DNA of 64,000 nucleotides from Neolewinella aquimaris (GTDB lineage Bacteria; Bacteroidota; Bacteroidia; Chitinophagales; Saprospiraceae): positions 326,276 to 390,275 of the forward strand of contig NZ_JACIFF010000005.1 in assembly GCF_014197245.1 (NCBI RefSeq). Reading direction: 5' to 3'. The notes beneath the pieces were generated by a model, which worked only from the letters and a program-made list of their open reading frames with translations, was not told where the DNA came from and did no database searches. Below are positions 43,337 to 51,707 of the stretch, in pieces (position 1 is the stretch's first letter; the number at the start of each line of letters is the position of its first letter). The position numbers and the translations under genes are program-made.

Positions 43337-44158
43337 CTAATACTGTTCTTTGTCGTTGGGAAAGTCCCCTGCCTTGACGTCGGTCACGTAGCTTTCCGTA
43401 GCCTTCTGTATGACATCGAACAACTCCGCGTATCGCCGTAAGAAACGCGGATGGAAGTCTTTGGTTATGCCCAGCATGTCCTGGGTCACGAGCACCTGTC
43501 CGTCGCAGTGGGCACCGCCGCCGATGCCGATGGTGGGCACGTCGACGCTTTCGCTTACCCGCTGTGCCAACTCCGCCGGGATCTTCTCCAGTACCATCCC
43601 GAAGCAGCCGAGTTCGTCGAGCATCTTGGCGTCCTTAAGGAGGCGGCGCGCTTCGGCTTCCTGTTTGGCGCGGACCGTGTAGGTGCCGAACTTATAGATG
43701 GACTGGGGGGTGAGCCCGAGGTGTCCCATGACCGGGATGCCGGCACTGAGGATACGGCGAATGCTGTCTTCCACTTCCTGGCCGCCCTCCAGTTTCACGG
43801 CGTGGGCACCGCTTTCTTTCATGATGCGGATACTGGATTTAAGGGCCATCTTGCTGTCGCCCTGGTAGGTTCCGAAGGGCAGGTCGACGATGACCAGGGC
43901 GCGATTTACGCCCCGTACGACGCTGGCGGCGTGGTAGATCATTTGATCCAGGGTAATCGGCAAAGTAGTTTCGTGGCCCGCCATGACGTTGCTCGCCGAG
44001 TCGCCTACCAACAGCACATCGGCTCCACCGGCATCCAGGATGCGCGCCATGGAGTAGTCGTAGGCGGTGAGCATGGCAATTTTCTCTCCGGCTTCCTTCA
44101 TGGCCCGGAGGGTGTGGGTAGTGACCCGCTTTACGTCGATGACCTTATGTACGCTCAT
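43337..44158 (-). CDS. panB: 3-methyl-2-oxobutanoate hydroxymethyltransferase
   Basis: A 273-residue TIM-barrel enzyme for the first step of pantothenate (vitamin B5, CoA) synthesis: transfer of a hydroxymethyl group from methylene-THF to ketoisovalerate. Motifs include [54 protein letters not shown] and [16 protein letters not shown], all typical of PanB. It lies 23 bases upstream of mltG on the same strand, so they may be co-transcribed. Confidence 0.97.
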   Translation of the reverse strand: MSVHKVIDVKRVTTHTLRAMKEAGEKIAMLTAYDYSMARILDAGGADVLLVGDSASNVMAGHETTLPITLDQMIYHAASVVRGVNRALVIVDLPFGTYQGDSKMALKSSIRIMKESGAHAVKLEGGQEVEDSIRRILSAGIPVMGHLGLTPQSIYKFGTYTVRAKQEAEARRLLKDAKMLDELGCFGMVLEKIPAELAQRVSESVDVPTIGIGGGAHCDGQVLVTQDMLGITKDFHPRFLRRYAELFDVIQKATESYVTDVKAGDFPNDKEQY

Positions 44159-44191
44159 TGCCCAAAGGTAGCCTAGCGAATGGAGATTGGC

Positions 44192-47119
44192 CTACCACAC
44201 CAGGAGCCTGCGGGTGCCCCGGCGGCCGTCCGTTGCCGTCAGACGGATGAAATACACTCCCGTAGGAAGATCATTCAGTGGGATGAGCAACTGCCCCGTG
44301 GTCGTGTCGGCAGACGTGTCCCATACCGGTCGGCCGTCGGCGCCGTACAGTGCGACGGCGCGGATGTGCCACTCCGGCGGCCAGTTGACCGTTGCGTGGG
44401 AAGTAGACGGATTGGGATAGACGCTCCATTCGCTCGGTAAAAAAGCCGTCGGCCGCTGGGAAACACAATCGTCACCGAGGTACACCGTACGGAACTCACC
44501 CACGGTGCCGTCGCAGTCGCTAGCGATCTGGACCTCGTAGCTGCTGCACAGATTGATGTTCTGGATCGTGAAGGTCAACCCCTCGATCTTTTTTTCGGTG
44601 TAGTCGGGAGCGGTACGCTTCCGGTACCTGATCACGTAGGCTCCCCCGGGGGCCGCGGAGGCTCCCCAGTTTAGGGTAGTGGCATTGGCCTGTTCATCGT
44701 AGGTTGCGGTAAGCGAATCGGGGGGCGGACAACCCCTCGCCGAAGTAACGTCTAGGCAGTAGTCTTCCACTTCTCCCCCGAACTGCGATCCGCCTCCGGT
44801 CAAACAGGCCGGGGAGCTTACCGCACTAAATTGCATGATGAGCCGCATGCGGGTACGGCCGGTTTTAGCATCGGCGGGTACGGTAAACGTTCCCGTAGCG
44901 TACTTGCCCGGTGCCGCCGACTGTTGTAGAATAAGCTCCTCGTCGGCGAGCACTCCGTCCTGGTTCCAGTCTACGTACAGGTGGAAATCTTCGGTAAAGC
45001 CCCCGCTCCGGAAGCCGGCGAGCAGCCGTACCGGGTAGACGCCCCCGGGGACCACTGCCGCCTCCGTCAAATCACCGAAATTGGTGTAGGCACCGGCCTC
45101 CCGACCCGATTGCTTTCTCAGAATACCGGGAATATGCAACTCCGCGATCCATTCCTGTTCGTTGCGGTGTTTGGGAGGGCTGCAGTACTCCACGTCGAGG
45201 CATACGCCACAACCCAAGGTTTTCTGTAACCGCCTTGCCGAAAAGCCGGTGCTGTCCGTCGCGCAGTTCGTTCGCAACTGAAATTCGTAATTGCGGCAAT
45301 TTCTGAGTTCGTCGACTTCCAGGTGATTGAGCGGCGTGGTCACCTCGACCGTTGCTCCGTCGGGGTTTTGGTACCGTAGGGTATAGCTGCGGGCGGTAAG
45401 CAACGGCGACCAGTCGGCCTCGATACGCCCCCCGGACAGGGCGGTCAGTTGGAAATCATCGGGCAAACGACAGCAACCGGGGGTTTCTATTTCCCGGATT
45501 TCGGTCGTGGCTGTACCGCTACCGCAGGCAACGCGAAGCTGCAGTTCGTAAGGCGTGCAGCCGGGAAGGCCGCTAAGGCGGTAGGGTGAATTGGCGCCCG
45601 CCACTTCCGTCCACTGTGTCGTGCCGGTGCGGCGGTACTGGAGGGTTGTGCGCTGCACGGAGGCGGTTTCCTTCCACGATAAGTCCAGGTCGGTTGTCTG
45701 GTCACCGGTGGTCGAGATGGCGAAGGAAGTGGGGGGTTGACAGCCGCCGCAATCGGCCATCAGGGCGGTTACCGCGCCTCCCGCATCCAACGAGCCGCCG
45801 GTGGTGGTCACGTTCGTTAGGTCCTCCAGGGGCCGGAGGTTGCCGTATAGTACGTCCTTTACGTAGCGGGCCGTAGCGGCGGGATCGCTCTTTGCCAATT
45901 CACCAAAGGTGGCACAGGGGGCGGAATACATCAGGCCAATGGTGCCCGTCACGGCCGGGGCGGCGTAGGAAGTGCCGTACACCGGTCCGTACCCATTGCC
46001 CAGAATGGTGGTATAGACCCCTTCTCCGTAGGCTGCCAGGTCGACGGAAAGCGCACCGCGGGCCGCATCCGCTACCCGCTTGTTCTGCTGGTCGAGGCTG
46101 GTGACCACGATCAGGTACTCCGAAGTGCACAGGGAGGGCAGATCGCCTACTTCGTCCACGTCGACGTCGCTGTTGGGTACGGCGGCCACGTTCAGAATGC
46201 CGTGGCTTCCGAGCGAATCATAGATGGCGCACCAGATCGGACTCTGGGAGGGGAAGGCCCGGTCGCGCCCCCAACTGGCGTTCGTTGCTACGACGTAAGC
46301 TCCCTCGCGGCCTCCGGTAGCGTCGTAGCGTTGGCGAGCCTCCAGGGCGTAGCTATAGGCCTGGATGACTTCCGACTCCAGCGGATCGAAGTTATTGGTG
46401 ATGCTCATCACCTTTACCCGCCAGTTGACGCCGGTCACGCCCCGTCCATTGTTGCCGACCGCACCGATCTGCCCCATTACGGGGGTCCCGTGGTCGCCAC
46501 CGCCGCCCTCGATGTCCTTCGATTCGAGCGCCGTGTTCCAGCCAAATCGGTCGTCGACGTAACCGTTGCGGTCGTCGTCGATCCCGTTGTCGGGCACTTC
46601 GTCCCGGTTGATCCAAATGTTCTCCTGCAGGTCTTCGTGGTCGAAGTCGATGCCGTTGTCGATGGAAGCGATGACGATGGTGTCGCCGTTGACCGTGACC
46701 CCACCGGTGGTGATATCCCAGGCGCGTTCAAGGTTGTAATCGGCACCGGTGAGGCCGCCCGACTGTCCGGTGTTGTGGTGTTGCCACTGTTGGCCGTAGC
46801 GCGGATCGTTGGGCTTACGCAGGCGCATGCTCAGCCGGTGGTTGAGCTGCGCACTGATGACAAGGGAATCGCGGGAGAAGCGCTCGCGCAGTTCGTCCTC
46901 GGCGTAGCGGGTCCAGTCGAAATTAACCAGGAGGCTGTTTACGGTGTGCCCCAGTCTTCGCCAGGCCGTCACTTCGGGTTGCCGGTAGGCCCACAGCTTG
47001 GCGTCCGCGTCCCCCCGGAGCTGTACGATCAGTTGTCCCTGACCGTACTCCAGGTTCTGAGCGCCCACGTGCACCGTCCCCAGCAGGCACAGGAACAGGA
47101 TGGGGTAGAGTGGGCGCAT
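44192..47119 (-). CDS. T9SS-secreted subtilisin-like (S8) serine protease
   Basis: A 975-residue secreted protease starting at ATG 47119 (signal LYPILFLCLLGTVHVGAQ); the longer frame to 47236 adds 39 unlikely residues. The peptidase S8 domain (about 100-420) has the catalytic triad as D in ASIDNGIDFDHEDL, H in GGGDHGTPVMG and S in GTSYAAPAVTG. Fibronectin-III-like repeats (about 455-620), a GEVEDYC-type domain (about 660-800), another fibronectin-like domain and a C-terminal sorting domain (WSVYPNPSTS, ending TRRLLVW) follow. It is predicted to be exported by T9SS as an extracellular protease. Confidence 0.88.
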   Translation of the reverse strand: MRPLYPILFLCLLGTVHVGAQNLEYGQGQLIVQLRGDADAKLWAYRQPEVTAWRRLGHTVNSLLVNFDWTRYAEDELRERFSRDSLVISAQLNHRLSMRLRKPNDPRYGQQWQHHNTGQSGGLTGADYNLERAWDITTGGVTVNGDTIVIASIDNGIDFDHEDLQENIWINRDEVPDNGIDDDRNGYVDDRFGWNTALESKDIEGGGGDHGTPVMGQIGAVGNNGRGVTGVNWRVKVMSITNNFDPLESEVIQAYSYALEARQRYDATGGREGAYVVATNASWGRDRAFPSQSPIWCAIYDSLGSHGILNVAAVPNSDVDVDEVGDLPSLCTSEYLIVVTSLDQQNKRVADAARGALSVDLAAYGEGVYTTILGNGYGPVYGTSYAAPAVTGTIGLMYSAPCATFGELAKSDPAATARYVKDVLYGNLRPLEDLTNVTTTGGSLDAGGAVTALMADCGGCQPPTSFAISTTGDQTTDLDLSWKETASVQRTTLQYRRTGTTQWTEVAGANSPYRLSGLPGCTPYELQLRVACGSGTATTEIREIETPGCCRLPDDFQLTALSGGRIEADWSPLLTARSYTLRYQNPDGATVEVTTPLNHLEVDELRNCRNYEFQLRTNCATDSTGFSARRLQKTLGCGVCLDVEYCSPPKHRNEQEWIAELHIPGILRKQSGREAGAYTNFGDLTEAAVVPGGVYPVRLLAGFRSGGFTEDFHLYVDWNQDGVLADEELILQQSAAPGKYATGTFTVPADAKTGRTRMRLIMQFSAVSSPACLTGGGSQFGGEVEDYCLDVTSARGCPPPDSLTATYDEQANATTLNWGASAAPGGAYVIRYRKRTAPDYTEKKIEGLTFTIQNINLCSSYEVQIASDCDGTVGEFRTVYLGDDCVSQRPTAFLPSEWSVYPNPSTSHATVNWPPEWHIRAVALYGADGRPVWDTSADTTTGQLLIPLNDLPTGVYFIRLTATDGRRGTRRLLVW

Positions 47120-47205
47120 AGTGGTTAGGGACGAAGTGGAGGGGCCGGCAAAATAATGCATTGGCGCGCATCCCCGATCCGAAGAACATCGTATTGACTC
47201 CCGCC

Positions 47206-47721
47206 TTACGCTACGGACGCAGTCGAGCTCGGCCAAACCCGCCGGACAAGGATCAACAACAACAGAAAAATCACCAGCAGGTAGCGAATGGGCAACTCAC
47301 CCACCGCCGCCAAACCGACCCAGCCTGCCGCCCCAATAACCAGCAGGGCAAGCCCAATCATCACGATCATCCCACCCAGACTACCGAAGCCCGGTAGCTT
47401 CTGTAGGTCGACCTGCGACCGAATAAGCAGCGCCGTAACAATCAAACTCACCACCGGCAGGATCTGCAGTACCGGGTCGGCTTCCACCAGTAGGTTGCCG
47501 TCCCCGAACAGCCACTGGTATACCGCCAGGGCCACCGACAGCACCGCCGGCACGGCAACCAGGTAAAGCAGGCTGGTGTACAGGTAGTTCCAGGGGGGCA
47601 GGTGTGCTTCCTCCCGGTCCATAAAGCGCGTAAGCAGGGCCGCGAAGGGGATGAGGGAGAAGTAGATGATCACCGCCGTAGGGTGCTCCGCGGCAAAGCG
47701 GACAAAGTCGTTGAGCGTCAT
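47206..47721 (-). CDS. Small polytopic membrane protein
   Basis: 171 residues from ATG 47721 (the frame opens at 47817 without support). About four membrane helices: AVIIYFSLIPFAALL, YLYTSLLYLVAVPAVLSVAL, ILPVVSLIVTALLI, MIVMIGLALLVIGAAGWVGL and YLLVIFLLLLILVRRVW. No family recognised. It lies 13 bases downstream of the M1-like peptidase gene, same strand, so it may be part of that operon. Confidence 0.7.
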   Translation of the reverse strand: MTLNDFVRFAAEHPTAVIIYFSLIPFAALLTRFMDREEAHLPPWNYLYTSLLYLVAVPAVLSVALAVYQWLFGDGNLLVEADPVLQILPVVSLIVTALLIRSQVDLQKLPGFGSLGGMIVMIGLALLVIGAAGWVGLAAVGELPIRYLLVIFLLLLILVRRVWPSSTASVA

Positions 47722-47734
47722 GGCCCAAAGGTAA

Positions 47735-50539
47735 TCAGGGCAAGTCGTCGAGCCACCGCCACGGCAGTAAACTACTGAGCCGGAGGCGCACCGACGTGCG
47801 ATCCAGCAAATTCCCACGCTCCTGGAGCAGCCGCTTGGTGTCGGTGTCCGCTACCAGGGGGAGGAAGAGTTGAAGATGGCTGTTGAAGAAATTGACCGAC
47901 AGCCCACCAACCCAGTTCAACTCGTTCGTGGGGTCGCTGCTCAGCGTCGGTCGGAAGCCGTACACCCCCGCGTCGAAGAAGAGACCCACCGGCAAGTTGG
48001 GCAGGGGGAGATCGGCATCCAGGTTCAGCGCGGCCAGGTAGTCGTTGCTGCGACCGTAACTGAAGGCCGGTGCGATCGGGGCCCGGAAGCCGCCCTGCCG
48101 CAGCTCCAGTTGTTGTTCGTAGCCCTTGTCCCGGTTCCGGCCGAAGTAGAGGTCGTCGTAGCGGTAGTCGGTGGCGGCGTTGTCGACGAGACTGAAGCTG
48201 AACTCCGGGGAAGCGTTCCCCTCCCGTGCATCGTGGACCAGAAAGTATCCGCCAAACAACCGCCACCGCACGAATTTCTTGCGGTCGTACTGGTATCCCC
48301 CCGTCAGCGTTCCCTCCAGCCGGAGGTAGTCGGTATCTACGGATCCCGCGTTGCCGTCGTCGCGGTACTCCAGGCGCAGACCGTAGGCGATGGGATTGAT
48401 CTCCCGTTCCATCCGGGCTTGGTAGCCGAGGACCAGGAAATTAGTGGTCAGGTGGGCAGGATCGTCAAGCAGGTCACCCCCCGGGGAGAAGGCCGGGCGT
48501 GCCCGGTCCAGGTGGATCAGTTGGGTGTACACGCTGCTCTCGCGCTGGTCGACCGCCGGATGATCGAAGAAAAATTCGGACTTCAGGGCAGATCGCGTGT
48601 ACCCGTAGCGCAGGTCGAGCTCCCGGAGCCGTTCGGCCGGGGGCACGAAGTCCGTAAACCGTTGTATTCCGGCACCGATCGTCACCCGCTGCAACCAGGA
48701 CAACGGCCGCGTGACTCGGTACCTGCCCCCGGCAAATCCCGCCAGCTCCTTCGATCCGAACCCGTACAGCGGCGCGAGCAAGAATTCGAACCGCCGCGGC
48801 TCCAGGGTCCGGTTGTGGAGGGCGAGGCCCAGCATGGCCCCGTCGTTGGCGTTGAAGCCGGCCAGCGGGGTCACGAACAGCGCCGGTTGCTCCCGTTCCT
48901 GGGCGGTGACGAGCCCAATGGAGGGCAGCCAGTTTGTATCTCCTTCCGGTCGCCGCTGGGCACCGGCATTAAAACTTCCCCGCCCGGTGGTCGTGAGGGC
49001 ATCGCGGAAGTAGTCGCCCTGGCCGGTTTCGCTTTCCATGACGGCGAAAAAATCTTCCGGACCGGGGTGACGGAATTTCCAGGTCGTGTAGTAGCGGCGG
49101 AATGCGGCATCCACTTTAGCCTGCCCGATTTGCCCTTCCAGTTCCTCCAGCACCAGGGTGGGCTTCCCGTAGGCCGCGATCCAGTAGTTGACCTGGCTGA
49201 GGCTGTCGCTTGGGGTATCCGGGGCCTGGTCCTTCCCCAGGCGTGCCGTATAGCGGTAACCCAGGGCATTGATGTCCGTTTCCCGCCCGGGAAGAAGTTG
49301 GAAACGCCCGCTGCGTTCGGGGTAATACTCACGGGTGTACCTCCTTTCGTAGTAGCTGTTGAGCCCCTCGTCCATCCAGGCGTGCCGGCGTTCGTTGCTG
49401 CCCAGTACGCCGTAGAACCAGTTGTGGCCGATCTCGTGGGCGAGCACTTCGTCCAGGGCATAGCTGCTGCCACTCATTCCGATCACGGTGATCATCGGGT
49501 ATTCCATGCCTGCTCCTGCGCTTAGCGCCGACTGTACCGCCGTTACCTGCGGGTAGGGATACGTGCCCAGGCGTTCCGAGAAAAAGCGCGTAGCGCGTTT
49601 GGTGTACGTGAGCGAATTTTTCCACAGGGCAGCTTCCGTTTCCGTGAAAAAACTCCACACGTCAATCGCTTTATTCGGGCGGGGACGCAGGTGCAAGGTG
49701 TCGTGTAAAACAGCAAACCGCTTGTCGGCAAACCACGCGAAATCGTGCACGCCGGCGGCGGTGTACGTCACGGTTTTTCGCGCGGCGGCGGAGGGAGGGT
49801 AGGGCTGGGCAACGTAGCCCGGGGAGAGATCGTCGCGGCCGGCCAGTGCGCGTTGGGCGCTGTCGGCGCGGGCCAGGAGCCAGCTGCGTTCGTCCGCTTC
49901 CTGGAGGGTGCCGGTGGCGGCGACCACGTAATTTTCCGGCAGGTCGATCGCCACCCGGAAATCTCCGAACTCGCTGTAAAACTCTCCCTGGTCCAGGTAG
50001 GGCATGGCGTGCCATCCGTCGCGGTCATATACGGCCGGCTTGGGGTACCACTGGGTCATCTGGTACGACTCCCCGACGTGGCCGAGCCGACTGAAGCTCA
50101 TCGGGATTTTTACCCGAAAGGGAGTAGTGATCGTGATGAATGCTTCGGGAGGCAGCGGCGCCGGTAAACTCAGCACGCCGATGTCCGGATCCGCAGTGAA
50201 TCGGAAGGCTGCCGGCTGACCGTCTACCCGGAAATCCAGGCTATCCAGAGTGCCCCGATCTTCCTCGGCGGAGAAGTGGAAGCGCGTACTGCCGTTGCGC
50301 AGTTGCTGGCGGGCGAAGGCCGTCTGGTCACTACTGAAGGCCCGTGGCCAGAGGTGAAAGACAATGGAATCCAGGGCTACGGGCGCGTGGTTGGTGTAGG
50401 TAAGCTGCAGGAAGCAGCTGAGCTCGTGGTTGCGATCGTCGAGGCTGGCCCGAATGTCGTAGCTGACCTCCTGCTGGAAGTAGTCACCGGATTGCGCCCG
50501 AAGCAGGAAAGAGGACAGGAGCAGAAGGAGGATACGCAT
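47735..50539 (-). CDS. M1-family metallopeptidase-like protein
   Basis: A 934-residue exported protein starting at ATG 50539 (signal RILLLLLSSFLLRAQS); a TTG two codons upstream is also possible. The N-terminal beta domain (about 20-240) precedes a gluzincin domain with zinc motif LAHEIGHNWFYG and the third Glu ligand in MDEGLNSYYE, with the substrate-binding GAGMEYPM just before. The C-terminal 350 residues are beta-rich, resembling the outer-membrane-barrel-like tails of Bacteroidota M1 homologues. It is expected in the periplasm or outer membrane, trimming peptides. No T9SS sorting domain is seen. Confidence 0.88.
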   Translation of the reverse strand: MRILLLLLSSFLLRAQSGDYFQQEVSYDIRASLDDRNHELSCFLQLTYTNHAPVALDSIVFHLWPRAFSSDQTAFARQQLRNGSTRFHFSAEEDRGTLDSLDFRVDGQPAAFRFTADPDIGVLSLPAPLPPEAFITITTPFRVKIPMSFSRLGHVGESYQMTQWYPKPAVYDRDGWHAMPYLDQGEFYSEFGDFRVAIDLPENYVVAATGTLQEADERSWLLARADSAQRALAGRDDLSPGYVAQPYPPSAAARKTVTYTAAGVHDFAWFADKRFAVLHDTLHLRPRPNKAIDVWSFFTETEAALWKNSLTYTKRATRFFSERLGTYPYPQVTAVQSALSAGAGMEYPMITVIGMSGSSYALDEVLAHEIGHNWFYGVLGSNERRHAWMDEGLNSYYERRYTREYYPERSGRFQLLPGRETDINALGYRYTARLGKDQAPDTPSDSLSQVNYWIAAYGKPTLVLEELEGQIGQAKVDAAFRRYYTTWKFRHPGPEDFFAVMESETGQGDYFRDALTTTGRGSFNAGAQRRPEGDTNWLPSIGLVTAQEREQPALFVTPLAGFNANDGAMLGLALHNRTLEPRRFEFLLAPLYGFGSKELAGFAGGRYRVTRPLSWLQRVTIGAGIQRFTDFVPPAERLRELDLRYGYTRSALKSEFFFDHPAVDQRESSVYTQLIHLDRARPAFSPGGDLLDDPAHLTTNFLVLGYQARMEREINPIAYGLRLEYRDDGNAGSVDTDYLRLEGTLTGGYQYDRKKFVRWRLFGGYFLVHDAREGNASPEFSFSLVDNAATDYRYDDLYFGRNRDKGYEQQLELRQGGFRAPIAPAFSYGRSNDYLAALNLDADLPLPNLPVGLFFDAGVYGFRPTLSSDPTNELNWVGGLSVNFFNSHLQLFLPLVADTDTKRLLQERGNLLDRTSVRLRLSSLLPWRWLDDLP

Positions 50540-50554
50540 GCGCAAAGCTAATCG

Positions 50555-51031
50555 CTACAGCAATTCTCCGCTAAAACCGAAGGGCAGCAGGTCGCTGGCC
50601 CGGTCGAACACGTAGATCGGACCGGTTTCCGCCCGCAGGATCAGTCGCAGGTCGTGACCGAAGCGGCTCTCGTGTTCGCTGAGAATCTGCCGGCAGGAGC
50701 CGCACGGGCTGGCCGGGGCACTCAGTACCCGGCCCGGCGCCTTCACCGTGACGGCCATACTCACCACCGGCATACCCGGCTTCACGGATGCGGCCGCGGC
50801 CAGGGCGTTGGGTTCGGCACAAATGCACATGGGGTAGGCCGCGTTTTCGATGTTGGCGCCCATGACGATGGTGCCGTCTTGCAACCGTGCCGCGGCCGCC
50901 ACCCGGAAGTTGGAGTAGGGGGCGTAACTGTGGGCCAGGCCGGTGGTGGCGGCGGCGAGGAGTTCGCGGTCGGCGGGGGGGAGGTCAGTTATTTCGGAGA
51001 AACTGGAAAAATCGATGGTAACTCGTGGCAC
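50555..51031 (-). CDS. cdd: Cytidine deaminase
   Basis: A 158-residue homotetrameric-type cytidine deaminase that converts cytidine and deoxycytidine to uridine forms in pyrimidine salvage. Zinc and catalytic residues are in IENAAYPMCICAEPNAL (C-A-E, with the catalytic Glu) and PCGSCRQIL. YAPYSNFRVAAA is the standard substrate-binding start. It lies 15 bases upstream of the M1-like peptidase gene on the same strand. It is divergent from the small unknown pair. Confidence 0.95.
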   Translation of the reverse strand: MPRVTIDFSSFSEITDLPPADRELLAAATTGLAHSYAPYSNFRVAAAARLQDGTIVMGANIENAAYPMCICAEPNALAAAASVKPGMPVVSMAVTVKAPGRVLSAPASPCGSCRQILSEHESRFGHDLRLILRAETGPIYVFDRASDLLPFGFSGELL

Positions 51032-51070
51032 TATAGGAATATTGATATTTTACCTTGTAAATGACTTATT

Positions 51071-51379
51071 ATGCGGTTGTACCGTGCCATGAGTTCGGCC
51101 GAATACGAAGATATTCTACTGCATCGACGATTTAGATCCGTAGCAAATGCCCTGATGGGGAAATGGTTTGCAGAGACTAAAAGTGATGCTTTAAAATGGG
51201 CTCTGAAGCTAACCTATTCTAGCAAAGTATGCGTAATCGAAATTGAGATTGCGGATGATATAGGCGAAGCTTTGTACTTCGCAGACTATCTAGATGGTGT
51301 TGGACCAGCACGATATGCGGAGATTGACCATCTCAAGCATGCAACCATTCTAACCGTTACAGATGTTCTAAAGAAATGA
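51071..51379 (+). CDS. Small unknown protein, first of an AT-rich pair
   Basis: A 102-residue protein I do not recognise. The opening RLYRAMSSAEYEDIL, the internal GKWFAETKSDALKW and the later DGVGPARYAEIDHL are suggestive of a compact ADP-ribosyltransferase-like or RES-like fold, but I cannot confirm the catalytic residues. Base composition is clearly more AT-rich than the flanking cdd and transporter genes. Its stop overlaps the start of the next gene (ATGA). A two-gene cassette of this size and composition between housekeeping genes is likely horizontally acquired and could be a toxin and partner; that is inference. Confidence 0.65.
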   Translation: MRLYRAMSSAEYEDILLHRRFRSVANALMGKWFAETKSDALKWALKLTYSSKVCVIEIEIADDIGEALYFADYLDGVGPARYAEIDHLKHATILTVTDVLKK

Positions 51380-51699
51380 AAGTGATCGCCGGTATAAAAA
51401 TGGTGCCAGCAAGCGAGGGAGGAAGGAGCCGCCCGCTCGCTGGGGGAACCTACACCCCAACTACGATGATCGAACGGGAAGGTTCCGTAAGCCACTGGAG
51501 TATTACGCTAAACCTGTTAGAACAGGGTGTTGATGATACTTGGTACGCAATAGCAAGGTTTGTGTCCCCCCATGCACCCTCCGAACTTCTCTATCCAGAA
51601 AACGTGCTGGATTTATATGAGGGACCACACGTTGTCGGCCATTTGCGCGTACTCATGCCGGCAAAGGTGATCGAAAAGGTGAGTGTAGCGACTCTATAA
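51376..51699 (+). CDS. Small EF-Tu-barrel-like protein, second of an AT-rich pair
   Basis: A 107-residue protein translated from an ATG overlapping the previous stop. The pattern GRSRPLAGGTYTPT, SHWSITLNL, AIARFVSPHAP and LYEGPHVVGHLRVL resembles the C-terminal beta-barrel of EF-Tu (GRHTPF..GYRP, REGGRTVGAGVV). Proteins of this kind are reported as stand-alone domains in bacteria; their role is unclear to me. Coupled to the first gene it may be its partner or antidote, perhaps by mimicking a translation factor. This is speculative. Confidence 0.65.
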   Translation: MKVIAGIKMVPASEGGRSRPLAGGTYTPTTMIEREGSVSHWSITLNLLEQGVDDTWYAIARFVSPHAPSELLYPENVLDLYEGPHVVGHLRVLMPAKVIEKVSVATL

Positions 51700-51707
51700 A
51701 ATTGTTA

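Noticed and set aside
47870..49525. 551-codon open frame opposite the M1-like peptidase
   Set aside because: Shadow frame in GC-rich DNA; the opposite strand has an intact zinc motif and signal peptide.
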